From Demequina sp. TMPB413 (GTDB lineage: Bacteria > Actinomycetota > Actinomycetes > Actinomycetales > Demequinaceae), in NCBI RefSeq assembly GCF_020447105.2, contig NZ_CP096184.1, positions 1,116,001-1,180,000 of the forward strand: DNA of 64,000 nucleotides, in the 5' to 3' direction. Position 1 is the stretch's first letter; each line of letters begins with the position of its first letter. Positions 48,884 through 58,203 of the stretch are shown one piece after another. The position numbers were made by a program, and so were the translations under genes. The notes below the pieces were generated by a model, which did no database searches, was not told the DNA's origin, and worked only from the letters and a program-made list of their open reading frames with translations.

Positions 48884-51103
48884 ATGCCCGCCTGGTTCTG
48901 GCTCGTGCCTGCCGCGTCGATCGTCGCCCTCGGCGCCGCCTACGGCTTCTTCAAGCAAATGATGAAGGAGTCGGAAGGCACGGAGACGATGGCCAAGATC
49001 GCTGCACACGTCCGCGCAGGTGCCATCGCGTACCTCAAGCAGCAGTACAAGGTCGTCGGCATCGTGCTGGTGTCGCTGACCTTGGTGTTCTGTCTGCTCG
49101 CGTACGTGTTCCACATGCAGAATCCTTGGGTGCCGTTTGCCTTCCTGACAGGAGGCCTCTTCTCGGGACTCGCCGGATTCATCGGAATGCGCACCGCGAC
49201 GTACGCATCCGCGCGCACTGCAAACGCCGCGCGCGAGTCACTCAACCACGGCCTGCGCGTCGCGTTCCGGTCAGGGGCTGTCATGGGGTTGACCGTCGTC
49301 GGCCTTGGGCTGCTCGACATCGCCGTGTGGTTCCTGGTACTCACGCAGTTCTACGGCACTGACGACGCCCAGCAAGTGATCGTGATCACCACCACGATGC
49401 TGACGTTCGGCATGGGCGCCGCGGTGCAATCGCTCTTCGCACGCGTCGGCGGCGGTATCTTCACCAAGGCGGCCGACGTTGGCGCTGACTTGGTAGGCAA
49501 AATTGAGGCGGGAATCCCTGAGGACGACCCGCGCAACCCCGCCACGATCGCCGACAACGTGGGCGACAACGTCGGCGACGTTGCGGGCATGGGTGCCGAC
49601 CTCTACGAGTCCTATGTGGGCGTCATCCTCGCCTCCGCCGCACTTGGCGCGGCGGCGTACATGACCTCTGGCTCGGAAGTCCAGCTCAAGGCCGTCATCG
49701 CGCCCATGGTGATCGGCGCGCTCGGCACGCTGCTGTCGGTACTCGGAGTGTTCTTGGTCAGTACCAAGGAAGGCGCCACCCCCAAGCAGTTGCTCGCCTC
49801 GCTCGGGCGCGGCGTGAACGGTTCGGCCGTGATGATCGCCGTGAGCTCCCTCGCTGTGCTCGCTGGCATGGGAATGCCGAACCTCTGGGGACTGTGGCTT
49901 GCGCTCATCGTCGGCCTCCTCACCGGCATCACGATCGGCCGTGCCGCAGAGTACTTCACCTCCCAGGGCTACAAGCCGACAATGCGGATTGCGGCGGCCT
50001 CCAAGACGGGCCCTGCGACCGTCATCATCGGCGGCGTCGGCGAGGGCATGATGTCCGTCGCCATCCCTGTGCTCGCGGTGGTGTCGGGAACCGGGCTCGC
50101 CTACTTCTTCGGTTCTGGGTATGCGTTCGGCACTGACACCATGAGCCTCGGGCTCTATGGAATCGGCATGGCGGCCGTCGGAATGCTCTCAACGCTGGGC
50201 ATCACGCTTGCGACCGACGCTTACGGCCCGATCGCCGACAACGCTGGCGGCAACGCCGAGATGAGCGGGCTTCCTCCCGAGGTGCGCGAGCGCACCGACG
50301 CACTCGACTCACTGGGCAACACGACCGCCGCGACGGGCAAGGGATTCGCGATCGGTTCCGCAGCCCTCACCGGTATCGCTTTGCTTGCCTCGTATATCGA
50401 AGAGGTCAAGATCGGCATCTCGCACGTGCTCGAACGCGGCAAGGACTACGCCTTCCCCGACGGCTCGATCCTGCCGTCGACCGCCGTCGAAGAGCTCCAA
50501 TCTCTCGACCTCATGGAGATGATGACGCGCTACGAGGTGGTGCTGGTCAACCCCAAGGTCATCATCGGAATGTTCACCGGCGCCATGCTCGCCTTCGTCT
50601 TCTCCGGCATCACCATGAAGGCCGTCGGCCGGGCCGCTGGCCTCATGGTCGATGAGGTGCGCAGGCAGTTCCGTGACATCCCCGGCATCATGAGCGGCGA
50701 CGCTGAGCCCGACTATGCGCGGTGCGTCTCCATCTCGACCAAGGCTGCTCAACACGAAATGATGATGCCGTCGATCCTCGCGATCTCGGCCCCTGTCGTC
50801 ATCGGCCTCATCTTCGGAGTGCCAGGCGTGCTCGGCCTGTTGGCGGGTGCGGGCGCGGCAGGGTTCTCCCTGTCGATGTTCATGGCGAACGCCGGCGGCG
50901 CGTGGGACAACGCCAAGAAGTACATCGAGGAGGGTCACCACGGCGGCAAGGGCTCGGAGGCTCACAAGGCTGCCGTCATCGGCGATACCGTGGGCGACCC
51001 CTTCAAGGACACCTCGGGACCTGGGCTCAACATCCTGGTCAAGCTGATGTCCATGGAGGCCATCGTGGTCGCTGGCTTCACCGTCGCGGTGAGCCTGGTC
51101 TAG
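48884..51103 (+). CDS. hppA: Membrane-bound ion-translocating pyrophosphatase
   Basis: A 739-residue pump with about 16 membrane helices that couples pyrophosphate hydrolysis to H+ (or Na+) export. The substrate motif DVGADLVGKIEAGIPEDD followed by PRNPATIADNVGDNVGDVAG is intact, as are the second (TDAYGPIADNAGGNAEM) and third (IGDTVGDPFKDTSGP) metal/substrate segments. In GNTTAATGKGFAIG, Ala stands where K+-independent enzymes have Lys, pointing to the K+-dependent subfamily. Which ion is pumped cannot be read with certainty. Confidence 0.95.
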   Translation: MPAWFWLVPAASIVALGAAYGFFKQMMKESEGTETMAKIAAHVRAGAIAYLKQQYKVVGIVLVSLTLVFCLLAYVFHMQNPWVPFAFLTGGLFSGLAGFIGMRTATYASARTANAARESLNHGLRVAFRSGAVMGLTVVGLGLLDIAVWFLVLTQFYGTDDAQQVIVITTTMLTFGMGAAVQSLFARVGGGIFTKAADVGADLVGKIEAGIPEDDPRNPATIADNVGDNVGDVAGMGADLYESYVGVILASAALGAAAYMTSGSEVQLKAVIAPMVIGALGTLLSVLGVFLVSTKEGATPKQLLASLGRGVNGSAVMIAVSSLAVLAGMGMPNLWGLWLALIVGLLTGITIGRAAEYFTSQGYKPTMRIAAASKTGPATVIIGGVGEGMMSVAIPVLAVVSGTGLAYFFGSGYAFGTDTMSLGLYGIGMAAVGMLSTLGITLATDAYGPIADNAGGNAEMSGLPPEVRERTDALDSLGNTTAATGKGFAIGSAALTGIALLASYIEEVKIGISHVLERGKDYAFPDGSILPSTAVEELQSLDLMEMMTRYEVVLVNPKVIIGMFTGAMLAFVFSGITMKAVGRAAGLMVDEVRRQFRDIPGIMSGDAEPDYARCVSISTKAAQHEMMMPSILAISAPVVIGLIFGVPGVLGLLAGAGAAGFSLSMFMANAGGAWDNAKKYIEEGHHGGKGSEAHKAAVIGDTVGDPFKDTSGPGLNILVKLMSMEAIVVAGFTVAVSLV

Positions 51104-51111
51104 TGGCGCGG

Positions 51112-51134
51112 CTGCGGGGACACTGTCCCTGCAG
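51112..51134. terminator. Possible two-way hairpin between hppA and the ligD-like gene
   Basis: CTGCGGGGACA and TGTCCCTGCAG can pair with a single interior mismatch around one or three loop bases, 9 bases after the hppA stop and 10 before the stop of the convergent gene. There is no T-tract, so terminator function is tentative. Confidence 0.4.
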
Positions 51135-51143
51135 CGTCACAGA

Positions 51144-52028
51144 CTACGAGACAAGGACAGAGAGCGGGTCTCCGCGGCGAGCCACGAGTTCGCTGGCCTC
51201 ATGATGCTCGACCTGAGCGAGGTCTGAGGCTTCCAGTTCGTCCCAAGTACGCGGGCACGCCACCCATGGGCGGAGCCGTCCTCGCAAGGAGTACGGAGCG
51301 ACCGTGCTCTTGGAGGCCCGGTTCTGGCTCCAATCGAGAAAGACCTTGCCTGCCCGCTCGCTCTTCGACATGGTCGCCGTGACCATGTCTGAGTGAGTGC
51401 CCTCGATCTCGTAGGCGAGTTCGCGCACCAGTTCCGTTGCGGCGTCCGAGGTGAGCGAGCCGTCAAGACTCCCGTAGACATGGATGCCCTTGGAACCGCT
51501 CGTGACCGGCACACTCTCGATTCCGCGTTGGGCCAAGGCGGCGCGGACCGCCACGGCAACCTCCGCACACGCGGCGAGCTCGACTCCTGGCCCCGGGTCA
51601 AGGTCGAGCACGACGCGGTCTGGATTCAGATGCTTGCCGTGAGCGCCAAAGCGCCACTGCGGCACGTGGAACTCAAGAGTGCCGTGCTGGGCGTACCACG
51701 CAAGAACAGCGGCAGAGTCGAGTAGCGGATAACGATTCGAGTGGTCGGCGTGCTTGAGGGTACGCGCGTGGATCCACGACGGCGCGCCGTCGTCGAGGTT
51801 CTTGTGAAAGAAGCCATCTTCCTGGTGATCCTCAGTGCCAACCCCGTTGACCCAGCGCTTGCGGGTAGCGGCGCGTGCGCTGGCATGCCTCAGCAGGTGG
51901 GGAGCGATCGCTTCAAGGTAAGTGACCACATCTAGCTTGGTCATGCCAGTGGACGGGTACATCACCTTGTCAGGGTGGGTGATGGTAATCCGGTGTCCAT
52001 CGAGTACGCGAACGTTGGCGGCGGTCAT
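51144..52028 (-). CDS. Stand-alone LigD polymerase-domain protein
   Basis: A 294-residue archaeo-eukaryotic-primase-type polymerase as found in bacterial LigD, which fills gaps with ribo- or deoxynucleotides in non-homologous end joining. Motifs: ITHPDKVMYP at the start, LEFHVPQWR, catalytic DLDPGPGV, SGSKGIHVYGSL and KVFLDWSQNRASKSTVAPYS. The ligase and phosphoesterase domains of full LigD are absent, and no ku gene lies in the window. It is convergent with hppA. Confidence 0.92.
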   Translation of the reverse strand: MTAANVRVLDGHRITITHPDKVMYPSTGMTKLDVVTYLEAIAPHLLRHASARAATRKRWVNGVGTEDHQEDGFFHKNLDDGAPSWIHARTLKHADHSNRYPLLDSAAVLAWYAQHGTLEFHVPQWRFGAHGKHLNPDRVVLDLDPGPGVELAACAEVAVAVRAALAQRGIESVPVTSGSKGIHVYGSLDGSLTSDAATELVRELAYEIEGTHSDMVTATMSKSERAGKVFLDWSQNRASKSTVAPYSLRGRLRPWVACPRTWDELEASDLAQVEHHEASELVARRGDPLSVLVS

Positions 52029-52110
52029 CTCTCCATCGTGAGCCGACTCGGGGCACCTCGCAACGCGAACAAGACGAGGGGCAGGGCGACGACGCCGAGC
52101 TCTGCGCCGC

Positions 52111-55100
52111 CTACTGGAAATCGCGGCTCTTGGCAGGCACCTTCAGGCTGAGGGGAGCCATGTGCTCCGCCACCAGATTGGTCGCGCCGTCGGCCCGCTC
52201 GATGCGACCCCTGATCACGAGCGCGGGTGCGCGTCTGGCGACCGCCTGAAAGCGTCTCCAGACACCCTGAGAGCAGATCACGTTGAGGAAGCCAGTCTCA
52301 TCCTCGAGCGAGATGAACGTCACCCCCTTGGCGGTTCCAGGTCGCTGCCGGTGCGTCACCACACCCGCGACACTCACGCGCCGCTCTGGTTCGTGAGTCA
52401 GGACGTTGGCGACGGTCAGCACGCCGTTCTTATCAAGCCCCTCCCGCACAAACACAGTGGGGTACGTATCGACAGACACTCCATGTGCCCAGACGTCGGC
52501 GACCGCCTCTTCTACAGGAGTCATGCCTGGCAAAGCGGGTGCCTGCACTCCTGGCACGACGCCGGGCAGGGTATCGGGACCTTCGAGCGCGAGGACCCCG
52601 GCAGCCCACAATCCTTCTCGACGGGTCACCCCGAGGGTCTCGAGCGCGCCCGAGGTGGCGAGGGCCTCCCACTGAGCCTTGCTGAGCGGCTTGGCACCCA
52701 CGTCGGCGAGGGACGGGCTCGGCGATGCCGTGTCGCGACCACCGTTTCCTTGACCGGCCTGAGCTCCTGACCCACCTGCCATAGCGTCGGCCGCTTGCGT
52801 ATGCGTGCGCAACACCGCGCCTCGAAAGCCCCCTGGACGCACCCGCACCCGCCTGGCCATATCGGACAGCGAGGTGAATGGCCCTTGCGCCCGGGCGTCG
52901 ACGATGGCCTGGGCGGCGTCATCGCCCAACCCACGCACTGCTGCCAGGCCCATGCGCACGGCGAGATGCCTGTCGACGTTGATGAGCGCGGTCATGTCGG
53001 CGCGCGCCTCTGCCGGAGTCTCGAAGGGGTCGTCGAGCCTCTCCACTTGCGCCAGCACCTCCGAGCGCGCCACGCACGGCCTCAGCACCACCTGCCCGTG
53101 ACGCCTCGCGTCGGCGGTGAGCGACTGCGGGCTATAGAACCCCATCGGTTGCGCGGCCAGTAGTCCCGCATAGAAGGCGGCTGGCTTGTGGACCTTGAGC
53201 CAACTCGAGGCGTACACGAGGTACGCGAAGGAAAAGGAGTGAGACTCGGGGAAGCCGAAGTCGGCAAAAGCCTTGAGCTTGTCGAAAATCCGGTGCGCCA
53301 CGTCGGCCGTGATGCCACGCTCGTTCGCTCCCACCATGAAGCGGGCGCGGAGGGCCTCCATGCGCTCGGGGGAACGCTTGGAGCCCATCGCCCTGCGCAA
53401 CTGATCGGCCAAGGCGCCGTCAAAGCCACCGCAGTCCATCGCCATCTGCATGAGTTGCTCTTGGAACAACGGCACGCCGAGCGTCTTGCCAAGCGACTTC
53501 TCCAGCAGCGGGTGCAGGTACGTAATCTCCTCACGCCCCCTCACCCTGTTGATGTAGGGGTGCACCGAGCCGCCCTGGATGGGCCCAGGCCTGATGAGGG
53601 CAACTTCCACCACGATGTCGTAGAACCGGCGTGGTCGCAGGCGCGGCAGCGTGGCCATTTGCGCACGAGACTCGACCTGGAACACCCCCACCGTGTCGGC
53701 CGCGCACAGTAGGTCGTACACAGCAGGGTCCTCTTGAGGCAACGAGTGCAAGCCAAGGTCTTGGCGCTCGGTGTCGCAGACAAAGCGGAACGCGTACTTC
53801 AGCGCCGACAGCATGCCAAGGCCCAGCAGGTCGAACTTCACGAGCCCAGCGTCGGCGCAATCGTCCTTATCCCACTGCAGCACGGTGCGGCCAGGCATGC
53901 GCGCCCACTCGACAGGACAGACGTCAACGACCGGCCGGTCGCACAACACCATGCCGCCGGGGTGGATGCCCAAGTGCCTAGGCAATCGCAAGAGCCGTTC
54001 TGCGAGGTCGAGGACCGGTTCTGGGATGTGATCCAGCGGCTGCACTGGCTGCGGTTCCGGCCACATGGCGTCGCGCTGCCTGGCTGCCCATGCCGCCTCT
54101 GCCTCCTGATCGGTGCGTAGCGTCGACCACCTGTCGATCGACTTTGACCAGGCATCTTGCTGGCCGACGTCGAAGCCGAGGGCCTTGGCGGCGTCCCTCA
54201 CAGCCGACCGCGGCCGGTACTGGATCACGTTGGCCACCATGGCGGCGTTGATACGTCCAAAGCGCTGGAAGACGTACTGGATGACCTCTTCACGCCTGTC
54301 GGACTCGATGTCCACGTCAATGTCTGGCGGTCCATCCCGTTCCGGCGCGAGGAACCGCTCGAACAGCAGTCCGTGGGTCACCGCGTCCACCGCCGTGACG
54401 CCCAGCGCAAAGCACACCGCTGAGTTCGCGGCGGATCCACGGCCCTGGCACAGGATGTCGGCGCGCCTGCAGAAGCTCACAATGTCATGCACGATCAGGA
54501 AGTAGCCGGGGAAGTCGAGCGCCTCGATCACCGCGAGTTCATGCTCGATTTGCTTCCAGGCACCCTTGACTCGCTCCGCATCAGGAGTGCCGTACCGCTC
54601 CCGCGCGCCCCTGTACGTGAGCTCACGCAGCCACGACGCCTCCGTATGGCCGTCAGGCACGGGATACGGCGGGAGCTGTGGCGCCACCAGGTGCAGGTCG
54701 AAGGCGGCCTCTGAGCCCAGCCTGGAGGCGGTCGTGACTGCCTGAGGGTGGCGCCGATGCCTCCACCGCATCTCACCAGCGCTGCGCAGATGAGAGCCAG
54801 GGCTCCCCGGCAGCCAGCCGTCCATGTCATCGAGGGAGGAGCGCGCCCGCACGGCGGCGAGCGCTGCGGCCAAGTCCGCGTCCCGTGGGGTCGCGTAGTG
54901 CGCATTGGTGGTCGCTACGAGCGGCAACCCTGCGTCGAAAGCGAGATCGGCGAGGGCGTCGTTGATCTCTGAATCGTGCGGCTGGCCGGTGTCGGTGATC
55001 TCCACGGCCACGCCCTCGCGACCAAAGAGCGCAGCCAGCCGGTCCAGTTCGGCCTTGGCCGCCGCAAAGCCCTCCCTCGTTACTCCCCTGGCATGAGCGT

Positions 55101-55608
55101 CGGGCCCCACCCCAGGTACCCCGATCCCTGCGAGCGCCCGCCGCACCACACCCTTGCGGCAACCGGTGAGCACCAGAAATTGCCCTGCCCCCGCGTCGGC
55201 GATCCCTTCGAGCGTGTAGTGAGCCATGCCCTTCTCCCCTGCGGCGAGGTGTGCCATGCCGATGGTGCGAGATAGCCGCGCGTAGCCGTCGGTGCCCCGC
55301 GCGAGCACCACCAGGTGGGTGCCGCGCGGGTCGGGAGTGCCGGTGGGCGCGTCCAGGACGGGCGCGCCTGCCTTGCCGTCAGGCGCGGGCAGGTGAAGTT
55401 CCGCGCCGACGATGGTGGGCAGGCCTACCGCTCTGGCGGCATTGGCGAAGCGCACCACGCCATACAGTCCGTCGTGATCGGTGAGCGCCATCGCCGACAA
55501 TCCCAGGCGCCCAGCCTCTGCCGCCATCTCTTCCGGTTGGCTGGCGCCGTCGAGAAAGCTGAAGGCCGAGTGGGCGTGCAACTCCGCGTAGTCGACGCAT
55601 TCGGTCAT
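52111..55608 (-). CDS. dnaE2: Error-prone DNA polymerase DnaE2 (ImuC)
   Basis: A 1165-residue C-family polymerase for damage-induced translesion synthesis. PHP domain at the start (YAELHAHSAFSFLDGAS, TDHDGLYGV), catalytic aspartates in DGPPDIDVDIESDRREEVIQ, then the fingers, helix-hairpin-helix and OB fold near the C-terminus (VAGVVTHRQRPGTAKGVTFIS). The ATG at 55608 follows GGAG; a GTG 8 codons earlier (55632) is the alternative. It is the third gene of the imuA'-imuB-dnaE2 cassette, thought to be controlled by LexA. Confidence 0.94.
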   Translation of the reverse strand: MTECVDYAELHAHSAFSFLDGASQPEEMAAEAGRLGLSAMALTDHDGLYGVVRFANAARAVGLPTIVGAELHLPAPDGKAGAPVLDAPTGTPDPRGTHLVVLARGTDGYARLSRTIGMAHLAAGEKGMAHYTLEGIADAGAGQFLVLTGCRKGVVRRALAGIGVPGVGPDAHARGVTREGFAAAKAELDRLAALFGREGVAVEITDTGQPHDSEINDALADLAFDAGLPLVATTNAHYATPRDADLAAALAAVRARSSLDDMDGWLPGSPGSHLRSAGEMRWRHRRHPQAVTTASRLGSEAAFDLHLVAPQLPPYPVPDGHTEASWLRELTYRGARERYGTPDAERVKGAWKQIEHELAVIEALDFPGYFLIVHDIVSFCRRADILCQGRGSAANSAVCFALGVTAVDAVTHGLLFERFLAPERDGPPDIDVDIESDRREEVIQYVFQRFGRINAAMVANVIQYRPRSAVRDAAKALGFDVGQQDAWSKSIDRWSTLRTDQEAEAAWAARQRDAMWPEPQPVQPLDHIPEPVLDLAERLLRLPRHLGIHPGGMVLCDRPVVDVCPVEWARMPGRTVLQWDKDDCADAGLVKFDLLGLGMLSALKYAFRFVCDTERQDLGLHSLPQEDPAVYDLLCAADTVGVFQVESRAQMATLPRLRPRRFYDIVVEVALIRPGPIQGGSVHPYINRVRGREEITYLHPLLEKSLGKTLGVPLFQEQLMQMAMDCGGFDGALADQLRRAMGSKRSPERMEALRARFMVGANERGITADVAHRIFDKLKAFADFGFPESHSFSFAYLVYASSWLKVHKPAAFYAGLLAAQPMGFYSPQSLTADARRHGQVVLRPCVARSEVLAQVERLDDPFETPAEARADMTALINVDRHLAVRMGLAAVRGLGDDAAQAIVDARAQGPFTSLSDMARRVRVRPGGFRGAVLRTHTQAADAMAGGSGAQAGQGNGGRDTASPSPSLADVGAKPLSKAQWEALATSGALETLGVTRREGLWAAGVLALEGPDTLPGVVPGVQAPALPGMTPVEEAVADVWAHGVSVDTYPTVFVREGLDKNGVLTVANVLTHEPERRVSVAGVVTHRQRPGTAKGVTFISLEDETGFLNVICSQGVWRRFQAVARRAPALVIRGRIERADGATNLVAEHMAPLSLKVPAKSRDFQ

Positions 55609-55634
55609 GGGAGGCACTCCGTCATCGCACACAC

Positions 55635-57338
55635 TCAGTCATAGACGGCCTCGAGCATCCAGCGCCCCTCGTGGAGAGCGATCAGAAGTGCCGCCCCCGT
55701 CTGGGCATCCTCGCCGCGCAGCGCCACCTGCAGGAAAGCGCGCCGTGATGCCTCGCCCGACCACCATCGCTCCGCAATCGGCCACGGACCCGCCCACGCC
55801 TCGATCGGCAGGGGTGGTGCCCACACAGGGCCGTCGTCGCCGCCCACATGACCAGACGACGGATGCCGGTGCGCCGCGCGCGCCACCTTGTCGCGCGGGT
55901 CTGCCTGCAGGCGCACCCAGGTGGGAGGGGCGCTCACCGCGAGGCGCCGGTCGACCCGCACGGGGCTTCCGCCAGCGTCGAGCACGTGAATCTCGAGCGG
56001 CACTGGAAGCACCGTCGCCGGGGCGGGATCGGGGATGCGGCCTGGCCACGGGTGGCTGACCCGCCGGGCAGGCTCCCCCTCTTGTCCCCATGCGAGCGAG
56101 TGCACGCGGTCGCGCGGAGTGCGGCCGCCCTGCTCTGCCACCGCCAACACACCTTCGGCCCCCAACAGCCCCTGGACGCGTTCAAGTGCTCGGTGTGCCC
56201 TGGCATCGGCCCCCGACGTGCCGCCCCACAAGAACGATTGCTCTGATCCGAGCGGCACCACGTCCTCAGCGGTGAGCGTGAGCGCCGTGAGCGGCGCTGG
56301 TTGCGGCCCCGTCGCGGTGCCGGACAGCCACCCCTCGAGTTGCCAGCGCACCCTGTCGGCCATGTGCTTAGAAAAGGCTCCCGAACGGCTTCCCACGTCG
56401 GTGCGCCACACCCTCACCAGCTCGTCCCCCGTCACGGTGCGGGCGCCGATGCGCACGCGGGAGCATCGCGAGGCGGCAGCCAGGAGGGCGGCATCGAGCT
56501 CGTCTGCCACGTGGGCGGCCACCAGCGCGAGTTGCTCAACCCTCTCGGCGGGGTCCTCGAACTCGTACCCGACGGCGATGTCGCCTTCCGCGCGCCTCAC
56601 GACGGGAGGGGCGACATCCTCCCCTTTTGCCATACGCTGCGCCCACGCGCCCACGTGACCAAAGCGGGCGACGACGTCGGCGGCGGGAAGCGCGGCGAAG
56701 TCGCCAAGGGCGGTCAGCCCCAGCCGCGTGAGCACACTGACGAGGTCTTCCACCTCGGTGCGTTGAGTACGTTCCATGGCGGCGTGCACCAAGGCATTCA
56801 CCGGCAGGGGGGCGAGGAATCCCTGGGACTGGCCGCGCTCGATCAAGGCATGTGCCCTGGCTGCCATCACGGCGGCAAGCAGGCCGTCGGCGATGCCCAC
56901 CGCCGACTCGCAGCCTGCATCTTCCGCCACCTGGGTCACGAGCGCCTCCGCGAGCGCCTCTTCCGAGCCGTGAAAGCGAGCGGCCCCCTCCGAGGGGATC
57001 ATGAGCAGGCCCGGGCGCGAGATCTCCACGCCAGCCACGACCTGCTCCGCGGCGGCGGCGACGGCTTCGAACTCGCGGGCGTCCCTGCCCTCGTCATGAT
57101 GGAGGATCTCGAGCTCTGGACAGGCCCTCTGGGCCAGGCGCTTGCGCATCCCCCTGCGCACTCCCGCGGCGCGTGCCGCCGCAGAGACGGCCAGCATTCC
57201 CCTGCCGTGAAGTACTGCCGCCGGGGTATCGGCGCTGAGGCCTGCTTGAGCCATGGCAGCCACTACCGGCCAATCGGGCACCCACAGGACCACGCGGCGC
57301 ACCGTCGCCACGGTGGCGTCACGCAAGGGGGCGCTCAT
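55635..57338 (-). CDS. imuB: ImuB-like Y-family polymerase homologue
   Basis: A 567-residue Y-family-like protein that in mycobacteria bridges DnaE2, ImuA' and the beta clamp and lacks polymerase activity. It starts RRVVLWVPDWPVVAAMAQAG, where the acidic catalytic residues of true Y polymerases are missing (no DxD in VVLWVPDWP), and later has ALGDFAALPAADVVARFG (helix-hairpin-helix) and a long C-terminal tail. It overlaps imuA' by 4 bases and ends 26 bases before dnaE2. Confidence 0.9.
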   Translation of the reverse strand: MSAPLRDATVATVRRVVLWVPDWPVVAAMAQAGLSADTPAAVLHGRGMLAVSAAARAAGVRRGMRKRLAQRACPELEILHHDEGRDAREFEAVAAAAEQVVAGVEISRPGLLMIPSEGAARFHGSEEALAEALVTQVAEDAGCESAVGIADGLLAAVMAARAHALIERGQSQGFLAPLPVNALVHAAMERTQRTEVEDLVSVLTRLGLTALGDFAALPAADVVARFGHVGAWAQRMAKGEDVAPPVVRRAEGDIAVGYEFEDPAERVEQLALVAAHVADELDAALLAAASRCSRVRIGARTVTGDELVRVWRTDVGSRSGAFSKHMADRVRWQLEGWLSGTATGPQPAPLTALTLTAEDVVPLGSEQSFLWGGTSGADARAHRALERVQGLLGAEGVLAVAEQGGRTPRDRVHSLAWGQEGEPARRVSHPWPGRIPDPAPATVLPVPLEIHVLDAGGSPVRVDRRLAVSAPPTWVRLQADPRDKVARAAHRHPSSGHVGGDDGPVWAPPLPIEAWAGPWPIAERWWSGEASRRAFLQVALRGEDAQTGAALLIALHEGRWMLEAVYD

Positions 57339-58066
57339 GCCGCACCCGTGCCAAGGGTTCCGTTATTGACGACGCCGCCCCCAACCATGCTGTCCCCTAC
57401 CGCCTTGCGCCTGCTCGTGCGGTCGGAGGCCACCGGGGCGTCGTCCGCATCGAGGGCGACAATCACCCGTCGTGTAGCACCCACCGAGCGTCCGGAAATC
57501 GCTATCGTCACATCGCGCTCGCGCAGGCGACCCTCCCCTGCGCCGAGCCCCCTCCACCGAGACTTCTCGACCGTCAGCTGGATCTGGGCGCCCGCCCATG
57601 AACCGGCAACGACCATGGCGCAACCGCGCTCCCTGACGCGCCCGGCAAGTCGCCTGCGGTCGGCGTCCGACAGGGCAATTCCCTGCCCGACCATCACGAT
57701 GTCCATGCCGTCGATGCACGCGCCCAAGGCAGCGGGTGCTTGCGCCCCAGGGTGCGGGATCAGAGCCAGTCGGTCCAGGTCGATGCCGCGCCGCGCCGCC
57801 GCGAGCACGCCCACGTTCGGCATGCCCACCATGGCGGCCCAGGCGCCCTCCTTGGAGGCCCGCGCCACAAGCGCGAGCAACAGAGACGTCGAGCCCTCGA
57901 CCGCGACCACCTGCCCCCTGCGCAAGCCATGCGGGAGCACCGAGGTGAGCGCCTCGTCGAGCGCGAAGGCTTGCCCCTCAGCCGCCTTGCGGTCGGCTCC
58001 CATGCGCGATTCGACGGCGCTCAATGCGGCCCTGGCGGCAGCGAGGCGAGTCCCCTGAGTCTCCAT
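57335..58066 (-). CDS. imuA': ImuA'-like RecA-fold protein of the mutasome
   Basis: A 243-residue RecA-like protein that works with ImuB and DnaE2 in SOS mutagenesis. PHGLRRGQVVAVEGSTSLLLALVARAS occupies the Walker A position but lacks the GK(S/T) loop, as in ImuA' proteins, so ATP binding is doubtful. WAAMVGMPNVGVLAAARRGI resembles the RecA core. The ATG at 58066 follows GGGAGG. It is the first gene after the LexA box at 58119-58134. Confidence 0.87.
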   Translation of the reverse strand: METQGTRLAAARAALSAVESRMGADRKAAEGQAFALDEALTSVLPHGLRRGQVVAVEGSTSLLLALVARASKEGAWAAMVGMPNVGVLAAARRGIDLDRLALIPHPGAQAPAALGACIDGMDIVMVGQGIALSDADRRRLAGRVRERGCAMVVAGSWAGAQIQLTVEKSRWRGLGAGEGRLRERDVTIAISGRSVGATRRVIVALDADDAPVASDRTSRRKAVGDSMVGGGVVNNGTLGTGAA

Positions 58067-58118
58067 GGTCACCTCCCGAGCGGTCGCCTACGGAACGGCG
58101 GACCCACCCGCACGCCAT

Positions 58119-58134
58119 TCGAACATGTGTTCGA
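58119..58134 (-). promoter_or_regulatory. LexA (SOS) box upstream of imuA'
   Basis: TCGAACATGTGTTCGA is a perfect 16-base palindrome matching the actinobacterial/Gram-positive LexA consensus CGAAC-N4-GTTCG, 52 bases before the imuA' start. It should place the mutasome cassette under DNA-damage control. A second small stem (TCTGCCA/TGGCAGA, 58136-58153) lies beside it. Confidence 0.92.
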
Positions 58135-58162
58135 TTCTGCCACGAATGGCAGACATGCGCGA

Positions 58163-58190
58163 GCGCGGGTGACGGCGGCCACACCCGCGC
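58163..58190 (-). terminator. Hairpin terminator after the TrmH-type gene
   Basis: GCGCGGGTG and CACCCGCGC form a 9-bp stem with a 10-base loop, 14 bases past the stop of the minus-strand methyltransferase gene and before the imuA' promoter. No T-tract; moderately supported by position. Confidence 0.55.
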
Positions 58191-58203
58191 CTGAGAGGCT
58201 CCC

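Noticed and set aside
56301-58058. 585-codon plus-strand frame
   Set aside because: Opposite imuB and imuA'; low-complexity Arg/Ala/His-rich shadow typical of high-GC DNA.
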